Assembly: GCF_037038585.1 (NCBI RefSeq)
Contig: NC_092524.1
Location: forward strand, 45,345,001 to 45,409,000
DNA: 64,000 nucleotides
From: Patagioenas fasciata
Taxonomy: Eukaryota; Chordata; Aves; Columbiformes; Columbidae
Reading direction: 5' to 3'
Within the stretch, counting starts at the first letter, position 1. Every line of letters starts with the position of its first letter. Made by a program: the position numbers and the translations under genes. Under the pieces are notes generated by a model that was not told the origin of the DNA, did not search any database, and worked only from the letters and a program-made list of their open reading frames with translations. This document shows positions 51,329 through 64,000 of the stretch, piece after piece.

Positions 51329-54300
51329 TCTCTCTTCTCTTACCAGATCACTTTATTCTAAATTTTGTCATTCTCTACTAGTTTCACTCTCTCTTCTTCC
51401 CTTGAAGGATTTATTTTGGTTCTGCCCAGACAGGAAGAAGTGCCTTTGTAACGGACTAAAATCATTAAAGAATCACAATAATTGTGTTTCTGGAAGAGAA
51501 AGGAGGGGAGAGTGACCTCAGTCCAATAACTGTTGAAGGAAATCATGGAAGTTGTGTTGGATTTATTTTTGTGATTTTTCAATATACAACTAGCTTTTTG
51601 GAAAAGAAAAAAATACAGGATAGTTAGTGTTATACAATTAATGTCATTCATGCTATGCTCTTCAGGTTACACATTGCTTCCCTTGCTTAATCTGACTAGC
51701 ACGAAGTGTGCCATGCATAAGCACACAACAATAAAGCCATTTAAACAGACACACATCTAAGAGACTTCTGTCTCATGTGATACAATATCGGTCAGTTGCT
51801 ATAATAAAAAGTCTTTCTTTATTATATTAATTTTTCCATGTATGCCTCATCATTTCTTCATGCTGATTACTCAGTGAAAGAGATGGTTTCTATTTAAGGC
51901 TACAGAAAAGGTCACAGACAAAAGGGAGCTTGAGTCTGTTTGCTATTTTAAAAGAAAACTACCACAGTAGTGTTAATATTTGCTTTCACTTACAGCAGGT
52001 ATGTTTTGGTTATCTGAATACCAAATCATGGTGGGCGGTGTGAAAGAAAAAGTAATGAGGAGAAGTTATTGATCTCAGAAGAAGGATGTAGACATGTAGC
52101 AATGCATTTTTTTAACAGAAACTTCTGAAATTTTAGGGGCTTAGTTGTTATTGTTCAAAGCTATTGAAAGACACACCAGCTGCAGAAAAGAAAATGTTAT
52201 TTTCTTGTAGCTGATATCCAGAAAAGTAAAATAAGTAATCAGAACATGCAAGTTAAAAGAAAAATCTATTATAATAATTGAAACTGAATGCAAAGTAAAC
52301 AATTGCTATAAACAAAACATTTCTTTCAATAAAAAATTACATGGGCACAGAGCAATAATGACTTCTGGGTTTGGTCAGCTGGTTGATTACTGTGGGTGGG
52401 AGGTGGAGTGAAAACATTTTGAGAATAATTTTGGCCACAATTTCACAATTGGCCTTGATTCACCAGACAGTCATTTTTAAATGCAAATATTCCCACTGCT
52501 CTCAAGGGACGGTTTCAAAGCAGGTTTTCTAACAGATAATAAAGGTCAGGATTTGAGGTTTGCTGCCCGAACACATTCATAACATTTACTGACTATGCAA
52601 ATAAATGAGGCATTTTATATTGCAAAAAATTATTTGTTGAGAGGCAATACTTCATAGCTTGTAGGAGTGTTCATCATTTACATATGAGAATTTGCTCTGA
52701 TTGTGAACAGCGCTCAGGCAGGTCAGGATTTTCCAAATTAGGCACTGACACAAGTGTTACTTAAACCACCTGCTCTGCCTCGACACCTGTCTTAGTTGCC
52801 AGAAGCGAACAACACAACATATCCCTTCCAGCATGAGACTGTCTCTTCCCCTGAAACCATTCATCCTTTTCCCATCTTGCCCATCTCAGCTGTAAGTGGG
52901 AGCCAACAAAGAACAGAAGACCAAGGCTCCCCTGACTCCAGTTACCCAGCTGAAGCACTACAATGGATATGACTTAAACTAGCAGAATGGAAGATGAGTG
53001 ATGAAGTTCAGAATGAGAACAAACATCCATCCCTTATACAGAAAGGTTGTAATTGTAATGAAAAGTGCACTGAAGGAATAAGTAAAGGACCATACTAAAA
53101 TGCAATTACACTCCAGCTAGCAGCAGAGTGGTGGAAATTGCATATTTGAAAGGCTGATATAGGATGGCATTTCCTCCCACACAGCTTTGATGCTAATATG
53201 CCAATGCCATATCTTCAACAGTAGCCTGCTCCAGCCTCCACATCTGTGAGAACCAGGGCATGAAACTGCATTTAAGATAGCATTTGCTTAGTATTTTAAA
53301 GCAGTGTCTAAGGTTTCATAAATGCTATGGTATTAAAATACGACTCAGTAATTAGTTACTGTGCAACCTAAGAATGCAGTTACTTATGTAAAAATGGCAT
53401 CCCAAATGCATATTAGATTCTGCCTTTAGACATATTGTCTAAACACAGACATCCTGGAAATTATGTTTCACACATTCCAACGCGTCAAGAATGCTAAGAA
53501 AGCTTGTGATATCTCAAGATTGCAAGCCATGGTTTTCTGATGGGATTTATGTATGTGTTATTTTGTTTTCTTTAAACTAGATTAATTCCTTTGTTGTTCT
53601 TCTTAAGCTTATAAATATTTGTAAATGGCAGCTTGGTTTGCCTGTTCACTGCAGATTGATTTATTCAGACCAATTACTTCTTTGCTTATGTTATATGAAA
53701 GGGTTATACACAAGGTACAGTTCTACTGGATGACTGGTCTAAAAATATACTTGCCTTTCCAGTCCATTTCACAAACTCAATGAACAAATAACATATTTTA
53801 CTTTCACGAAGGTACAGTCTTTAAGAAAATTGTACAGTTCAGTCCACGGAATCAGTAAATCAAGTTGTACAAAGTTTTTAAAAAGCACATAGATGTGTTT
53901 GAACTCTGCAGAAACTGAAAACATAGAAGGTAGTTAACAAAACTTACAGACAAGAACTACCAGCTGGGGGACAACATGACATGGGATAGCAGAGGGAAAT
54001 TAAGAGGAGCTCAGGATTGTGTCAGAGACTTCTTCCAGGGACTCATTTGGATAGAAGAGAATAGAGTTTCTCTGTACTACTTATGAGTGCTTCTTATTTC
54101 ACCTGGAGCAGGGAACACTTTCTGTAACCTGCCCAGAATGTCTTTGTTTACAAGACTGCACCCCATTTTCTCATCCCAAGTCTGCACCCAGAAGCACATG
54201 ATCAAAATGTGCCCTTCCCACTCAGCAGAATACTCTGGGAAGCAGGGCATGGCTGAGGAAAAAACTCCCATGCCCAAAGAGAGCAAGCAAAGTGGTGGTC

Positions 54301-57300
54301 ACCATGTCCTCCCAAAGAGGAACTCAGAAGAAAACCAAGTTTCTGTACTGTCCCTTACTTTCTCCATTCCTGTTAACACATATATATATTTTTTAATCGA
54401 CTGCTTTCATAAGACATCATTTTCACAATACTCATGTGATCAAAATGTGTAGGCCAGAGACACACAGGAGCGGACACAAAGCGAGAAACATGTTCATATA
54501 TTTGTCAGTGTCTTCTCTTCATTTGCCATGACAACAATGAAAGAGTTCCTAGTGAGCCAGTGGAAGCATCACTGCTTTGAAAGATTTCAGGATGATCTAG
54601 TAGGTCAAGAATAAGAATAACCTATATGCAAGATTCACAGTACAATAGCTTGTACAATTTTCCTTCTATTAATAGCTCACAATATCATCTGATATTTTTC
54701 TGCAGCCTATGAATATTTCCAAAACAAATTTCAGCTTCCTTAGTATAATGCTGCTTTTTCTATTCTTTTCATTTCCATTTTCTCCCTTGCACTAAGATCC
54801 CACCACAGAGATTACATAGCCATTCATATTCTCAGTAGGAATAAACAAATACCGGACAAATCCCCAACCATCTTACTGTCTGGGGGCTGAGAAAAGGAGT
54901 TCTCACAGGTTTGCAAGACATGAGTTCTTGGCTTAGAATTCCTGACCCTGAGAAAGTTTGTACCGTGGCATCTTTTCCTGTTTACTGATTTCACTGTTTA
55001 TTTCCAGTCATCATGTTCCATATTGAAATACTCACACTCAAGAGAGAGGTTAATTCTGCAGCCATGTGTTCAGTTTCAGTAACTTCAATGACTTGCAGTC
55101 AGCACAAATAACTTTGGTCCATTCTTTATGTCACCAGAAAAAAAAGAAAAATGAAACAACACAAAACAAAACAAACAAACAAACAAAAACGACACACACA
55201 CAAAAAAAAGGCCACACTTAGAATTCCACTTTGCTTCCAGGAGGGAAAAAAAGAAAAATCTGCCTGAAAAGTGCAGATCATCCAGGTAAATGTTTTGCAA
55301 AGGGGTAAAGGTAGATAAGTAGCTCAGAAGCTTGAAATGGTAAGTGCACAATCTTCTCCAAGAATGATACATGAAGCAACATATGGGAAACACAGGAGAC
55401 AGAGCTCTTACATTTAAACATCTTGTAGTACAAACTACTGCAGTATCAAACCCCCATCAATGTACCACCGTAGGAAAGAAAGTGTGGTAAATGTATAAAG
55501 AACAATCTAAGCTTGTTTCTTCTGCTAGATAAAAAGATTGCTTCCCTCATGTTTTTCAAAAGCAAATTATATAGGTTTCAGCAAGGACAGCAGCTTCCCA
55601 TGCACAAATCTTTAAGCTGAGCAGAATCCCTATTTAAAATTACAGTTCCAAGACACAGGAAGGCCAGGTGCACAGGTTCAGGATCACTGCTATTTATGAA
55701 GTTCAAAACAGAAACTAGGTCTTCCCAACCTCAGCCCTGAGTTTGCGCTGCTAGAACAGTGTGCTCCTAGATGGGCACTGCAAGAGGGGCTTCAATCACG
55801 AACACTGTCTGACTCAAGAAGGATACTCCAACACTTGCAGTTTTAGCAAGCACCACTTGTCTTCTCAGCCAAGCATTTTCAGATCTGGGAGAACGGCAAT
55901 GTGACCCAGCTACTAAAGGTAGTTTTACAAAGTGATAAGTAAGAAACCTAGAGGTATTAAATACACGGTAAGAAAACTAAACATATTAAATAGAAACCCA
56001 AAGAAGCATTAAGCTGATATCTTGATTATCTGATGCTGTAGAGACAGTGAAAAAAAATCACCTTTAAAAACTGAGCTCTCACCTCCAGATCTATTCTGTA
56101 TTTACAGTTTCCTTTAAAAAGCCTCCTACAGGGCATGCCATTTGTAAACTAGCATTAACATAAAGAGGAGATAATTTAGGAGGCCCTATCATACTGCTGT
56201 AGCATTTTTTCTTTCTAAACACGTTTCTCAGAAACCATTCTTCAAAATGGAATTCTTCCTCGGAGCAAAAGTAGTGACCAAGGATCACTGCATTCTTTCA
56301 AACACCTTTGGAAAGTCTGAACACAAAGAAAATCTTTTGACAACCCTTACAAATTGACCACATACTTCCCAAAATTTTTGTTCTTAGCAGAGATAAAATG
56401 TATCTGCACAAGACAATGGATCCCCAAGGACAAAATCATGCTGCCTTGTACCTGCATTGCAAGCCAGCTTTCCAACCCCTTTTATGGCCCTCATCTTTCA
56501 ACATAGTCAATACATTTAGACATTCAATCTGTTGCTACAGTGTAATTTGTATGTGTTGACTTACTTGTTCTCTGTGACATTAGCTTTTCCCTTCCTTTAT
56601 ATATTCTTCCTCTGTCATCCTAAGACATCCTTCATACAGCTGTCTCAGTGTGCCATAGAAACACTTTTTCCTGCAATTCATTGATTTTAGTTTTTTTCCA
56701 GGTAGTAGCTGCATGTTCCTATTTTATATAAGAAAATTCACCACAAAGCAGATTCTTGATCGCATTTTCTCCTGATGGCAGCATATCTTCCTTTGTCCTA
56801 ATCCATTGTTTTCTTTTAATATAGCTGAAAAATTGGCCTTTTATTCATATTTTCCTCTGAGATAATACATTTACATCACTATTTAAAGATGCAGTTGAAT
56901 TTGTGGGATTATTTGTGTATGTTTGTCACAGAGAGCATCACTGTTCATTTCATGTTTAGAGACTGAAGTGACAGACCTGTCAGAAGTCGCCAATGGTTTC
57001 TGTTTATGCCTTTCTGAATAATAAGGGGAGACATTGAAATAGTAGTACCACTGCAAGTAAAGGACTTTTTTGATGAAATATCCACAATTATTGTAACCCA
57101 TCTGATCCAAACAGTTGGCCAAAGTAACAAAAATACATGGGTTGATTTTACTTATGACAAGACATTCATAATGGAGTCTGGCATCTTTATTTACAACGTA
57201 CATACAAAATCGTTTTTTCTTCAGAGTGCAGGAGGAATTGAAAGGAAACAAAAAGTCTTTTTTCACAGTTTCAGCTTTTTTCCATTAGTCAATACCTTAT

Positions 57301-59685
57301 CCTCAACATTGTAGCGAAAAATTTCTCTTGGAGGTTTTGGATTCTGTAAGTGAATTTTAAATTTTCTCCTTTCCCTTGTTATGCCATCTGACTCTTACTC
57401 TTTCTTACACCTCTACAGAAAGGTGTTTCTGCCTACACAGCCCCACTTTCTGTCCATACAGCAACTGAGCAGCGGTACATGTAATTTAAGTTGGAATTTT
57501 CTTCCATTTAATGAAAAACAGGTTTACCTCACCATACTGGGCAAAAGACAGCATTTACATGTGCTTTTATATCTGTTGCCCAAAACAAACAAACAAAAAA
57601 GCAGCAATGATTTGGAACTTCTATGTTAGATTTACAGCTGAGGATAACAAAACTCTTTAGACTTAGCATGAAACAGTGCAAGCACGGGAAGATAAACAAA
57701 TTTGGCTGCATCTTCTGCCAGTTATTCTAGCAAACTCATGATTTAGCCAACATGAGTCCATCAGCATAGGAAAGCTAATAATAAGTCTTACTGCTTGCAC
57801 TGGATCAGTATCATGGACCTGTTGTTGTCATCACGACACAATGGGAACAGAAGTGCTGCACTAACTCACCAACAGAATGGTAAAACTATTTCATAAGGTT
57901 TGCTTTATGTCCTTGATTCAAGGACTACAAGACTGATGTTTAGAAGTATGTGTTAGAGAAGTACAATACTGTAGATCCATAATGCAACTTTTTTTAAAAA
58001 AATATGTATTCTCTGTTTAGAACCACCAAGTTTCTTGCTGTTGTGAGCTATTAAGGATCTATGTAAAAGTTTCTTTTAGAAAAATCACTTGAAAAACATT
58101 TATGGTTTCCAGTAGTATTGCAACCATTAGAAAAAGATATACAAATTTCCATGTATCAACTCTAGAGCAATAGTGGAGGTTTCACTCATCAAACTGCAAG
58201 TCAAATATCTGCCAGTTGTTAAACTACAGCTCCTTGGTGTTTGACAATGCCATCCAGGACTCCCTAGTCTGCTTCTATCCAACCATTAGGTCCTGAGAAC
58301 ACATATGATCAAGTGTTTTCAGTGCATGGCCTTGAATTTAAAGAAAACCTGTGACAACAGACTACCCTTAGGCTGTTTGAGATGAGATTATCGGCAAGCA
58401 CTCTATCTACCAAAAAAGCAGATTTAGGGGTTTTTGTTAAGCAACACTCCATTGAATAAAATATAGCACATGTGCAATCTGAGTCGATTCTGAAGATATC
58501 TGTTCAAACCAATATCAAGTCAAAATATCCTGTTTCAATGATAAAATGTTAAATTCAGTTTTCCTCCCAGACTTTTAGTTATTAATATTTTGGAATAAAA
58601 TCTAAATCCATTTCAGGGAGATCTGAGAAGAGAATGATACTAATTAGTATACCCTGTAGTTGTTCAGCCTTGTGAACTAGTTCTTCCATGAAAGGAGATC
58701 GGAATGACATGACTTGCCATAATGTAGATGACTATTTGACAGGTGAGTCGTCAAGTCATAAGAAAGAAGTAGTCCCACTCATGCATTTATTAATATTTCC
58801 AGAGTTAGAGAAGCAACAAGACCGTGAAAGAAAAATGTGGAGGTGAAGTAATAAATCAAAACTCTCCTAGAATATGTGTTCTTTTAAATACCAAATACTC
58901 TTATAGATATGATACAGTTTCAGAAGTTCAGTTGCTTTCTGTTCCCATTCCAATTTTGTACGATTTCATTTATTGTAAACTTCTCTGGCTTAGCACATAT
59001 TTTTCATCATGGACCTCATTATACAAGTTTGGCAATAAGTAGTCTCATAGTTAGAAATCATCAAGCTTTGTTCCCTCTTTCACGTCTATTCAACTTTGGT
59101 TGTTTTTTGGTTTTATTAAAAAAAAAAAAATAATCATACCCAAGGTTAAAGAAAAGTGATTTAAGACACAGGCACTGTTGTAGGGAATCTAGACTAGAGA
59201 AATAACAATACCCCAGTTTCACAGTTTCTGACTTATTCAGCAGGATTTTCAAATTTTTTACAGGCCCCTGGATAAGGGAAGCTTATGCTATGAATTTAAG
59301 GCATGATCTTACAGGCTACTTACTCTTCTATTTGTCATACCGGAAAAAAAATCTGGCTGCACACAGCTACAGTAATTTTTCACCACCACACAAAAACACA
59401 ACCACAGCTAACAGTCCTAACTGAAAGAAAAAGATAGGAAACACAAATGGGATAGAGAGCAGTTTTAAGTCTACTAAAACAGTCAGCCTTTTTAGGCTAG
59501 AGAACAGAAAAATTCCCACCATGTTTTTAGTACTACTAGGAACTAATCAGCTTATTAATATTCTTGTACCACTAAGTTCTTTTAACATCTGTTGTAAGCT
59601 GAAGCACTCACGGTGCCTCATTGAGTTGCTTCTGCTTCATTGCACTTTTATTTCTAGTACCAGGCTGTATTTTCTAGTTGCAACT
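51329..59685. other. Anonymous noncoding DNA
   Basis: No exon or recognised younger transposon was found. A CAAA/CA-rich simple run lies at 55,156-55,208 and an A run at about 59,119-59,132. Open frames here are short and resemble nothing I know. Confidence 0.5.
55156..55208. repeat. CAAA/CA-rich simple repeat
   Basis: ACAAA, then CAAA units, then a run of CA, then A. It is low-complexity sequence likely to vary in length. It creates the apparent open frame on the opposite strand at 55,085-55,393, rich in F, C and L. Confidence 0.75.
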
Positions 59686-59893
59686 GTCTAGAACAGGGTT
59701 ATCAAACCCATTTTTACCCACAGCCACATCAGCCTCAAGTTTGCCTTCAAAGGGACGAATGCAATTTTAGGACTGGAGAGATGTAACTAGTCCTACATTT
59801 ACACAGTCCCAAACTTTCATTCGCCCCTTTGAAGGCAACCATGAGGCTGATGTGGCTCTCAGTGAAAATGTGTTTGACACTCCTGGTCTAGAA
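59686..59893. repeat. 8-bp target-site duplication of the hAT-like MITE
   Basis: GTCTAGAA lies immediately outside both ends of the element (59,686-59,693 and 59,886-59,893), identical over all eight bases. Eight-base duplications are the signature of hAT transposases. Confidence 0.93.
59694..59885. mobile_element. Complete hAT-like MITE, 192 bp
   Basis: A non-autonomous DNA transposon whose two halves are inverted copies. The left end is CAGGGTTATCAAACCC. The right end, reverse-complemented, is CAGGAGTGTCAAACAC. Similarity between the arms runs for about 80 bases, including CCACATCAGCCTCA and TTGCCTTCAAAGGG in both. About 30 bases form the loop. It has no coding capacity, so it must have been moved by a hAT transposase encoded elsewhere. 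The perfect 8-bp GTCTAGAA duplication fixes both boundaries. A broken relative lies at 32,346. Terminal and duplication features support the hAT superfamily; the specific family name was not determined. Confidence 0.92.
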
Positions 59894-60317
59894 ACTCCAT
59901 ACAAACTAACAACAAGGAACACTGCCACCAGATTTCTATTTTCTTAGAAAAAAGCACTGTAATTTCATAGGAGCACTAGAAAAGATGTACAGCAAGACTC
60001 AAAATAACACATTTCTGCTACAGAATGTGCAATATATCTTGTAGTATCTGTGACTGAATTTCTACAGAGCAAAAGCTATGAGAAGATGAGCCTCCCACTA
60101 ACAGTACAATCCAATTTTCCCTGTCCTTGCCACTTGATATTTATTGGTATTCTACCAGTTCTCTTCTATGGATGGCAAGAGTTTCTTTCTATAGAGAAAT
60201 ATATACAAGCAGCACTTCTCAAAAAGCTGATCAAAGCCTGTGTTACTCAACACAGGGTTATATTTTCAACACCACCACAGCATTGCTTCTGCACTCTTGC
60301 AGGGCTGCTTGCTGCTT
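59894..60317. other. Noncoding spacer between MITE and CR1
   Basis: No recognised feature. Overlapping open frames at its right end run into the antisense of the CR1 and are not genes. Confidence 0.5.
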
Positions 60318-61380
60318 CACAGAATCACACAGAATCACAGAATGTTAGGGATTAGAAGGGACCTCAAAAGATCATCTAGTCCAATGCCCCCATTGGAGCA
60401 GGAACACCTAGATGAGGTTACACAGGAATGTGTCCAGGCGGGTTTTGAATGCCTCCAGAGTAGGAGACCCCACAACCTCCTTTGGGCAGCCTGTTCCAGT
60501 GCTCTGTCACCCTCACTGTGAAGAAGTTTCTTCTCAAATTTAAGTGAAACCTCCTGTGTTCCGGTTTGTACCCATCGCCCCTCGTCCTATTACTGATTAT
60601 CACCAAGAAGAGACAGGCTACATCTTCATGACACTCACCCTTTACATATTTATAAACATTAATGAGGTCACCCCTCAGTCTCCTCCAAGCTAAAGAGACC
60701 CAGCTCCCTCAGCCTTTCCTCATAAGGGAGATGCTCCACTCTCTTAATCATCTTCGTGGCTCTCTGCTGGACTCTCTCCAGCAGTTCCCTGTCCTTCTTG
60801 AACTGAGGGGCCCAGAACTGGACACAATACTCCAGATGTGGTCTCAACAGGGCAGAGTAGAGGGGAAGGACCTACTAACCACACCTCTTCTAATACACCC
60901 CAGGATGCCATTGGCCTTCTTGGCCACAAGGGCACAGTGCTGGCTCATGGGCATCCTGTTGTCCACTAGGACCCCCAGGTCACTTTTCCCTACACTGCCC
61001 TCTAATAGGTTGTTCCTCAACTTATATGGGAACCTGGGGTTGTTCCTGCCCAGATACAAGACTCTACACTTGCCCTTGCCCAACTCTCCAGCCTGTCCAG
61101 GTCTCGCTGGATGGCAGCACAGCCTTCTGGTGTGTCAGCCACTCCTCCCAGCCTGGTGTCATCAGCAAACTTGCTGATGGTGCACTCTGTTCCCTCATCC
61201 AAGTCGTTGATGAATATATTGAATAGTACTGGTCCCAGTACTGACCCTTGAGGGACTCCACTAGATACAGGCCTGCAACTAGACTCTGTCCAACTGACCA
61301 CAGCTCTTTGGCTTCTTTCCTTCAGCCAGTTCACAGTCCACCTCACTACTTTATCATCCAGTCCACACTTCCTCAGTTTA
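60318..61380 (-). mobile_element. 5'-truncated CR1 LINE, about 1.06 kb
   Basis: The plus strand begins with repeated CACAGAATCA units, the reverse complement of the CR1 tail. It then runs through the 3' region (AAAGATCATCTAGTCCAATG; CACCCCTCAGTCTCCTCC) into ORF2, losing similarity around 61,380. Its 3' end differs from those of the CR1 copies at 27.2 and 51.2 kb, so it belongs to another CR1 subfamily. It retains more of the RT than the 27-kb copy but has lost the 5' half. No target duplication is evident. Confidence 0.95.
60418..61346 (-). pseudogene. CR1 ORF2 remnant, palm to C-terminus
   Basis: Read on the minus strand from 61,346 downward: [13 protein letters not shown], then [15 protein letters not shown] and [11 protein letters not shown], then [11 protein letters not shown], with the catalytic DD intact. 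A shift of frame follows near 61,080, giving [40 protein letters not shown] and further on the RT tail. Near 60,600 the extreme C-terminus reads NRTRGDGYK and TEHWNRLP. Palm A and the endonuclease are missing by truncation, so no active enzyme is possible. Confidence 0.9.
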
Positions 61381-62215
61381 GCTACTTCATAGACCAGATA
61401 AAAGCCTCACAAGTTGTGGACCATTTCTGACGGCCTGACCTTGCAGAAGACATTCTGCAGGTCTGTTTCAGCAGCAGAGTTATGGTGTTCTAAAGAATAC
61501 AAGTCCATAGGACAAGTTCTTCTACAGGACTGCAGTTTGCCCTTAGTGTTTTGCTGTTACCCTGGCATAGGTCTGAAACTACTGCTCCCCCATACAATTC
61601 TGTTGTTGCTCATATTTCCTCCTGCTTCATCTGTTTCATGAACTTTGTCAGGTCTCACAAGAACAGTTGCAGCTGTGCACTGACCAGACCAATGGTCTTT
61701 ACTATTGCCATCAAATCAGCTGTTATCCCTTAAAGGAGCAAAGATGTATGTTTGCTTTCTTCTTTTCTCCATGGATTGAGTTTTTAGCTGTTGAAGCACT
61801 CCTAAACCCACACATAACAAACTGAATTAATTTACTAAAAGCCTTAAGGCACAGTCTCAGTACACATAAGAAATCTGCCTACAAGAAAACAGATTCACCA
61901 CCTGCAAAACAAGCAACAACACTGCCAAAACCAAAAGATATGTTATATCCAAGAAAAAGCACAGTAAGTTCCAGTTACATGCTTCTACTGAGATTAATCA
62001 CAGCCACTGGCCAGACAATACATTAAAATACCAGCACGGAAGGTACATACAAAGTTTAGAGTATTGCCTCCTTTCAATAGGAATTTTAAAGGGAAGTGGT
62101 TTCCTTTTTTTCCTCCCACCAATACCTGAAAACTTACTGTTCTAAAACAAAAGGGGAAAAAAAACTGAAAACCCACTCATAGAAAAGAAAACCTGCTGTC
62201 TGTTTTAAAAAATAA
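61381..62215. other. Noncoding spacer after the CR1
   Basis: No recognised gene. Open frames here are short and overlap each other. Confidence 0.5.
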
Positions 62216-62300
62216 AAATAAAATAAAATAAAATAAAATAAAATAAAATAAAATAAAATAAAATAAAATAAAATAAAATAAAATAAAATAAAATAAAATA
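62216..62300. repeat. AAATA pentanucleotide microsatellite, 17 pure units
   Basis: Seventeen uninterrupted AAATA units (85 bases), with imperfect A-rich flanks on both sides (from about 62,207 and to about 62,312). The purity and length predict high length variation among individuals. Confidence 0.95.
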
Positions 62301-64000
62301 AACATAAATAAAGCTTGAAAATTAAAGCAAAATATGTTTGGGGAACACATATTTAGCTGAAAACCTCTTTAGTATTAGCTTAAAAAAAAAAAAAAAAAAG
62401 CCTCTGACAAGCTCTCCTCTATCTAGAACCAGCTAGTGATGCAAAGTTTCCTGGCTCCACACAGCTCTTTCTGACTAGTCACAGCAGAAGTGGGGAAGAT
62501 GTGCCAGAAGAGGTGGAGTGAGTACCTCTGAGTCAACCTGCCACAGCCTGACATAACTGGGGCATTGGGTAAATTTCATCAAATGAATATTAATTTCATT
62601 CCAGTTTTCAGAGCTCCACTCCAGGGCTTGTTTCTGTAGGTTCTGCCAAGTACAAATCTGCACTTTCTAAATTAAGCAGTTTTATGACACTATGCCATAA
62701 TAATACAGCTTCTTAACATTGATCGCTGTAAAAGGCAGAAGGAATAATGTGCTACTAAATGCCAGAAGGAGAGGAACAGGGATGCACAGAAAACATAAAC
62801 CAACCCATTTTACTGGAAAGTGTAGAGGCAGCTGGAAGGGAGGCAAATGCCAGCCCTCCCTACCACCCCAGGAACTCCACCCCAGAGCTCCCCAGCAGCA
62901 GCACAGACTCTTCAATGCTGTGACAGGCAGAGCTTGTAAACCTACCTGCCTCTTCTCACATAGCGTCACGCAAATGTGCAATTACATTTCTACTGGTGCC
63001 TTGGAAGAGCAGACCTACCACTCCCGACACAATCTGCACAGTGCACAGTCACTGCCAAATGCTTACACAACCTTATCAGCCTAGTTACTAACAGAAAGGT
63101 CGTTTCTGTTTAACAAAGATAAAACCAAAGCTGGTTTTTAAGCATAAGTGAAGGGAAATGAAAAAACAAATATACATTTTCTCTTCCTAAAAACAGCCAG
63201 GAAAATAAAAGACATTTGTAATAGCATGATCTATAGATCACTTTTCCTTGCTTTTCTCGGAGGAAGATGATAAATTGCCACAAATACATTTATAGACAGA
63301 CTAACACATCTAAATGTTAAATTACAATCCAATCTGGCATGAGCTGGAACATTAGTGCCTGGCTCTCCTATCTGTTGACACCCCACATGGCAAAACCTTT
63401 GAATTATAATAAAATTGCTTTTCTGATGGTGATGGAGGACATCTGAGTAGGGTTTTTTTTTACTCTAGTTCAATGCTACAGTTTTCCATTGGGCTGGGCA
63501 GCCCTGAGGAATTAACTTTTCAGTGATTTGCCTCTTGCCTTTCCATGAAGAGTTGTGGCATAATTTCTCTAATTAAAAAAAAAAAAAAAAAACAACTTTG
63601 ATAAGCAAGTTTCATCAATTGCCTTGTTCTGCTCAGTAGCTGGACTCCAGTGCAGAAAGTCTCAAGGAACTAAGGGCAGGTGTGCCTGATCAAGAGATCA
63701 TTACAGTGAATGGGAGACCGCTCAAAAGATCTGTCTCTTATGTGTGGTTCATAACATCTCTAAGACCGGTCTTTTAGGTACTTCATGCCCTCTATCGCTT
63801 CTGTGGGTCAAACCTTTCAAACAGGCCCAGTCTCCTGTAATGCACCAAAGCACGTGGCTCTGCACCTGTGACAAAGCACAAAGCTCATCACTCCAAGGGA
63901 GTACACGTTAGTAAAGACCATAGGGACATAAGTTAGAGCTCACTGGATAAACTGTGGAACTTTGTGTGATTAAAACACTACCTTGCATCTACCTAAAGTA
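62301..64000. other. Anonymous noncoding DNA to the window end
   Basis: A runs lie at about 62,382-62,399 and 63,574-63,591. No exon, RNA gene or younger transposon was recognised. Confidence 0.5.

Noticed and set aside
55085..55393. Minus-strand frame rich in F, C and L, looking like a membrane protein
   Set aside because: The hydrophobic run is the translation of the CAAA/CA simple repeat at 55,156-55,208.
60662..61177. 171-residue open frame on the plus strand
   Set aside because: It is the antisense of the CR1 ORF2 on the minus strand.
1..64000. Search for CRISPR arrays, operons, tRNA or rRNA genes and bacterial-type systems
   Set aside because: No regularly spaced repeats with unique spacers, no cloverleaf-like tRNA with A and B boxes recognised, and no operon-like dense coding. 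The DNA is vertebrate nuclear in character.

Overview
This window looks like avian (or at least sauropsid) nuclear DNA, and no host protein-coding exon could be supported in it. The main evidence is three copies of the CR1 non-LTR retrotransposon with the tail typical of bird CR1 families. The DNA is AT-rich and appears poor in CpG. It has the many short A/T tracts and microsatellites of a vertebrate intron or gene desert, and no long open frames. The locus and species cannot be named from the sequence alone.

Layout: 1-9.06 kb is anonymous noncoding DNA. About 9.07-11.45 kb holds a very degraded, old CR1/L3-type LINE (+), best recognised by reverse-transcriptase palm remnants near 11.23-11.34 kb. 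11.45-23.33 kb is anonymous. 23,331-23,777 is a probable solo retroviral LTR (-) with CCAAT, TATA and poly(A) signals in order. 27,186-27,465 is a 5'-truncated CR1 (-). 28.05-28.12 kb is a G-rich, quadruplex-capable tract. 32,346-32,482 is a broken copy of a hAT-like MITE. 44.9 kb holds a tiny RT relic of a LINE. 48,397-48,614 is a 109-bp head-to-tail tandem duplication. 48,935-51,254 is a CR1 (+) carrying RT palm motifs, split by a 0.92-kb solo LTR (-) that contains an array of 41-bp repeats. A 28-bp exact copy of the CR1 tail follows at 51,301. 59,694-59,885 is a complete hAT-like MITE with a perfect 8-bp target duplication. 60,318-61,380 is a second long CR1 (-). 62,216-62,300 is a pure AAATA pentanucleotide array of 17 units.

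The elements form a layered record: an ancient LINE, then younger CR1 copies, then an LTR inserted into one of them and later reduced to a solo LTR. All coding remnants are dead, with stops, frameshifts and truncation. Nothing here forms a multigene system. The points that best repay a second look are the nested insertion, the LTR repeat array, the intact MITE, the duplicated CR1 tip and two untested candidate conserved noncoding stretches.
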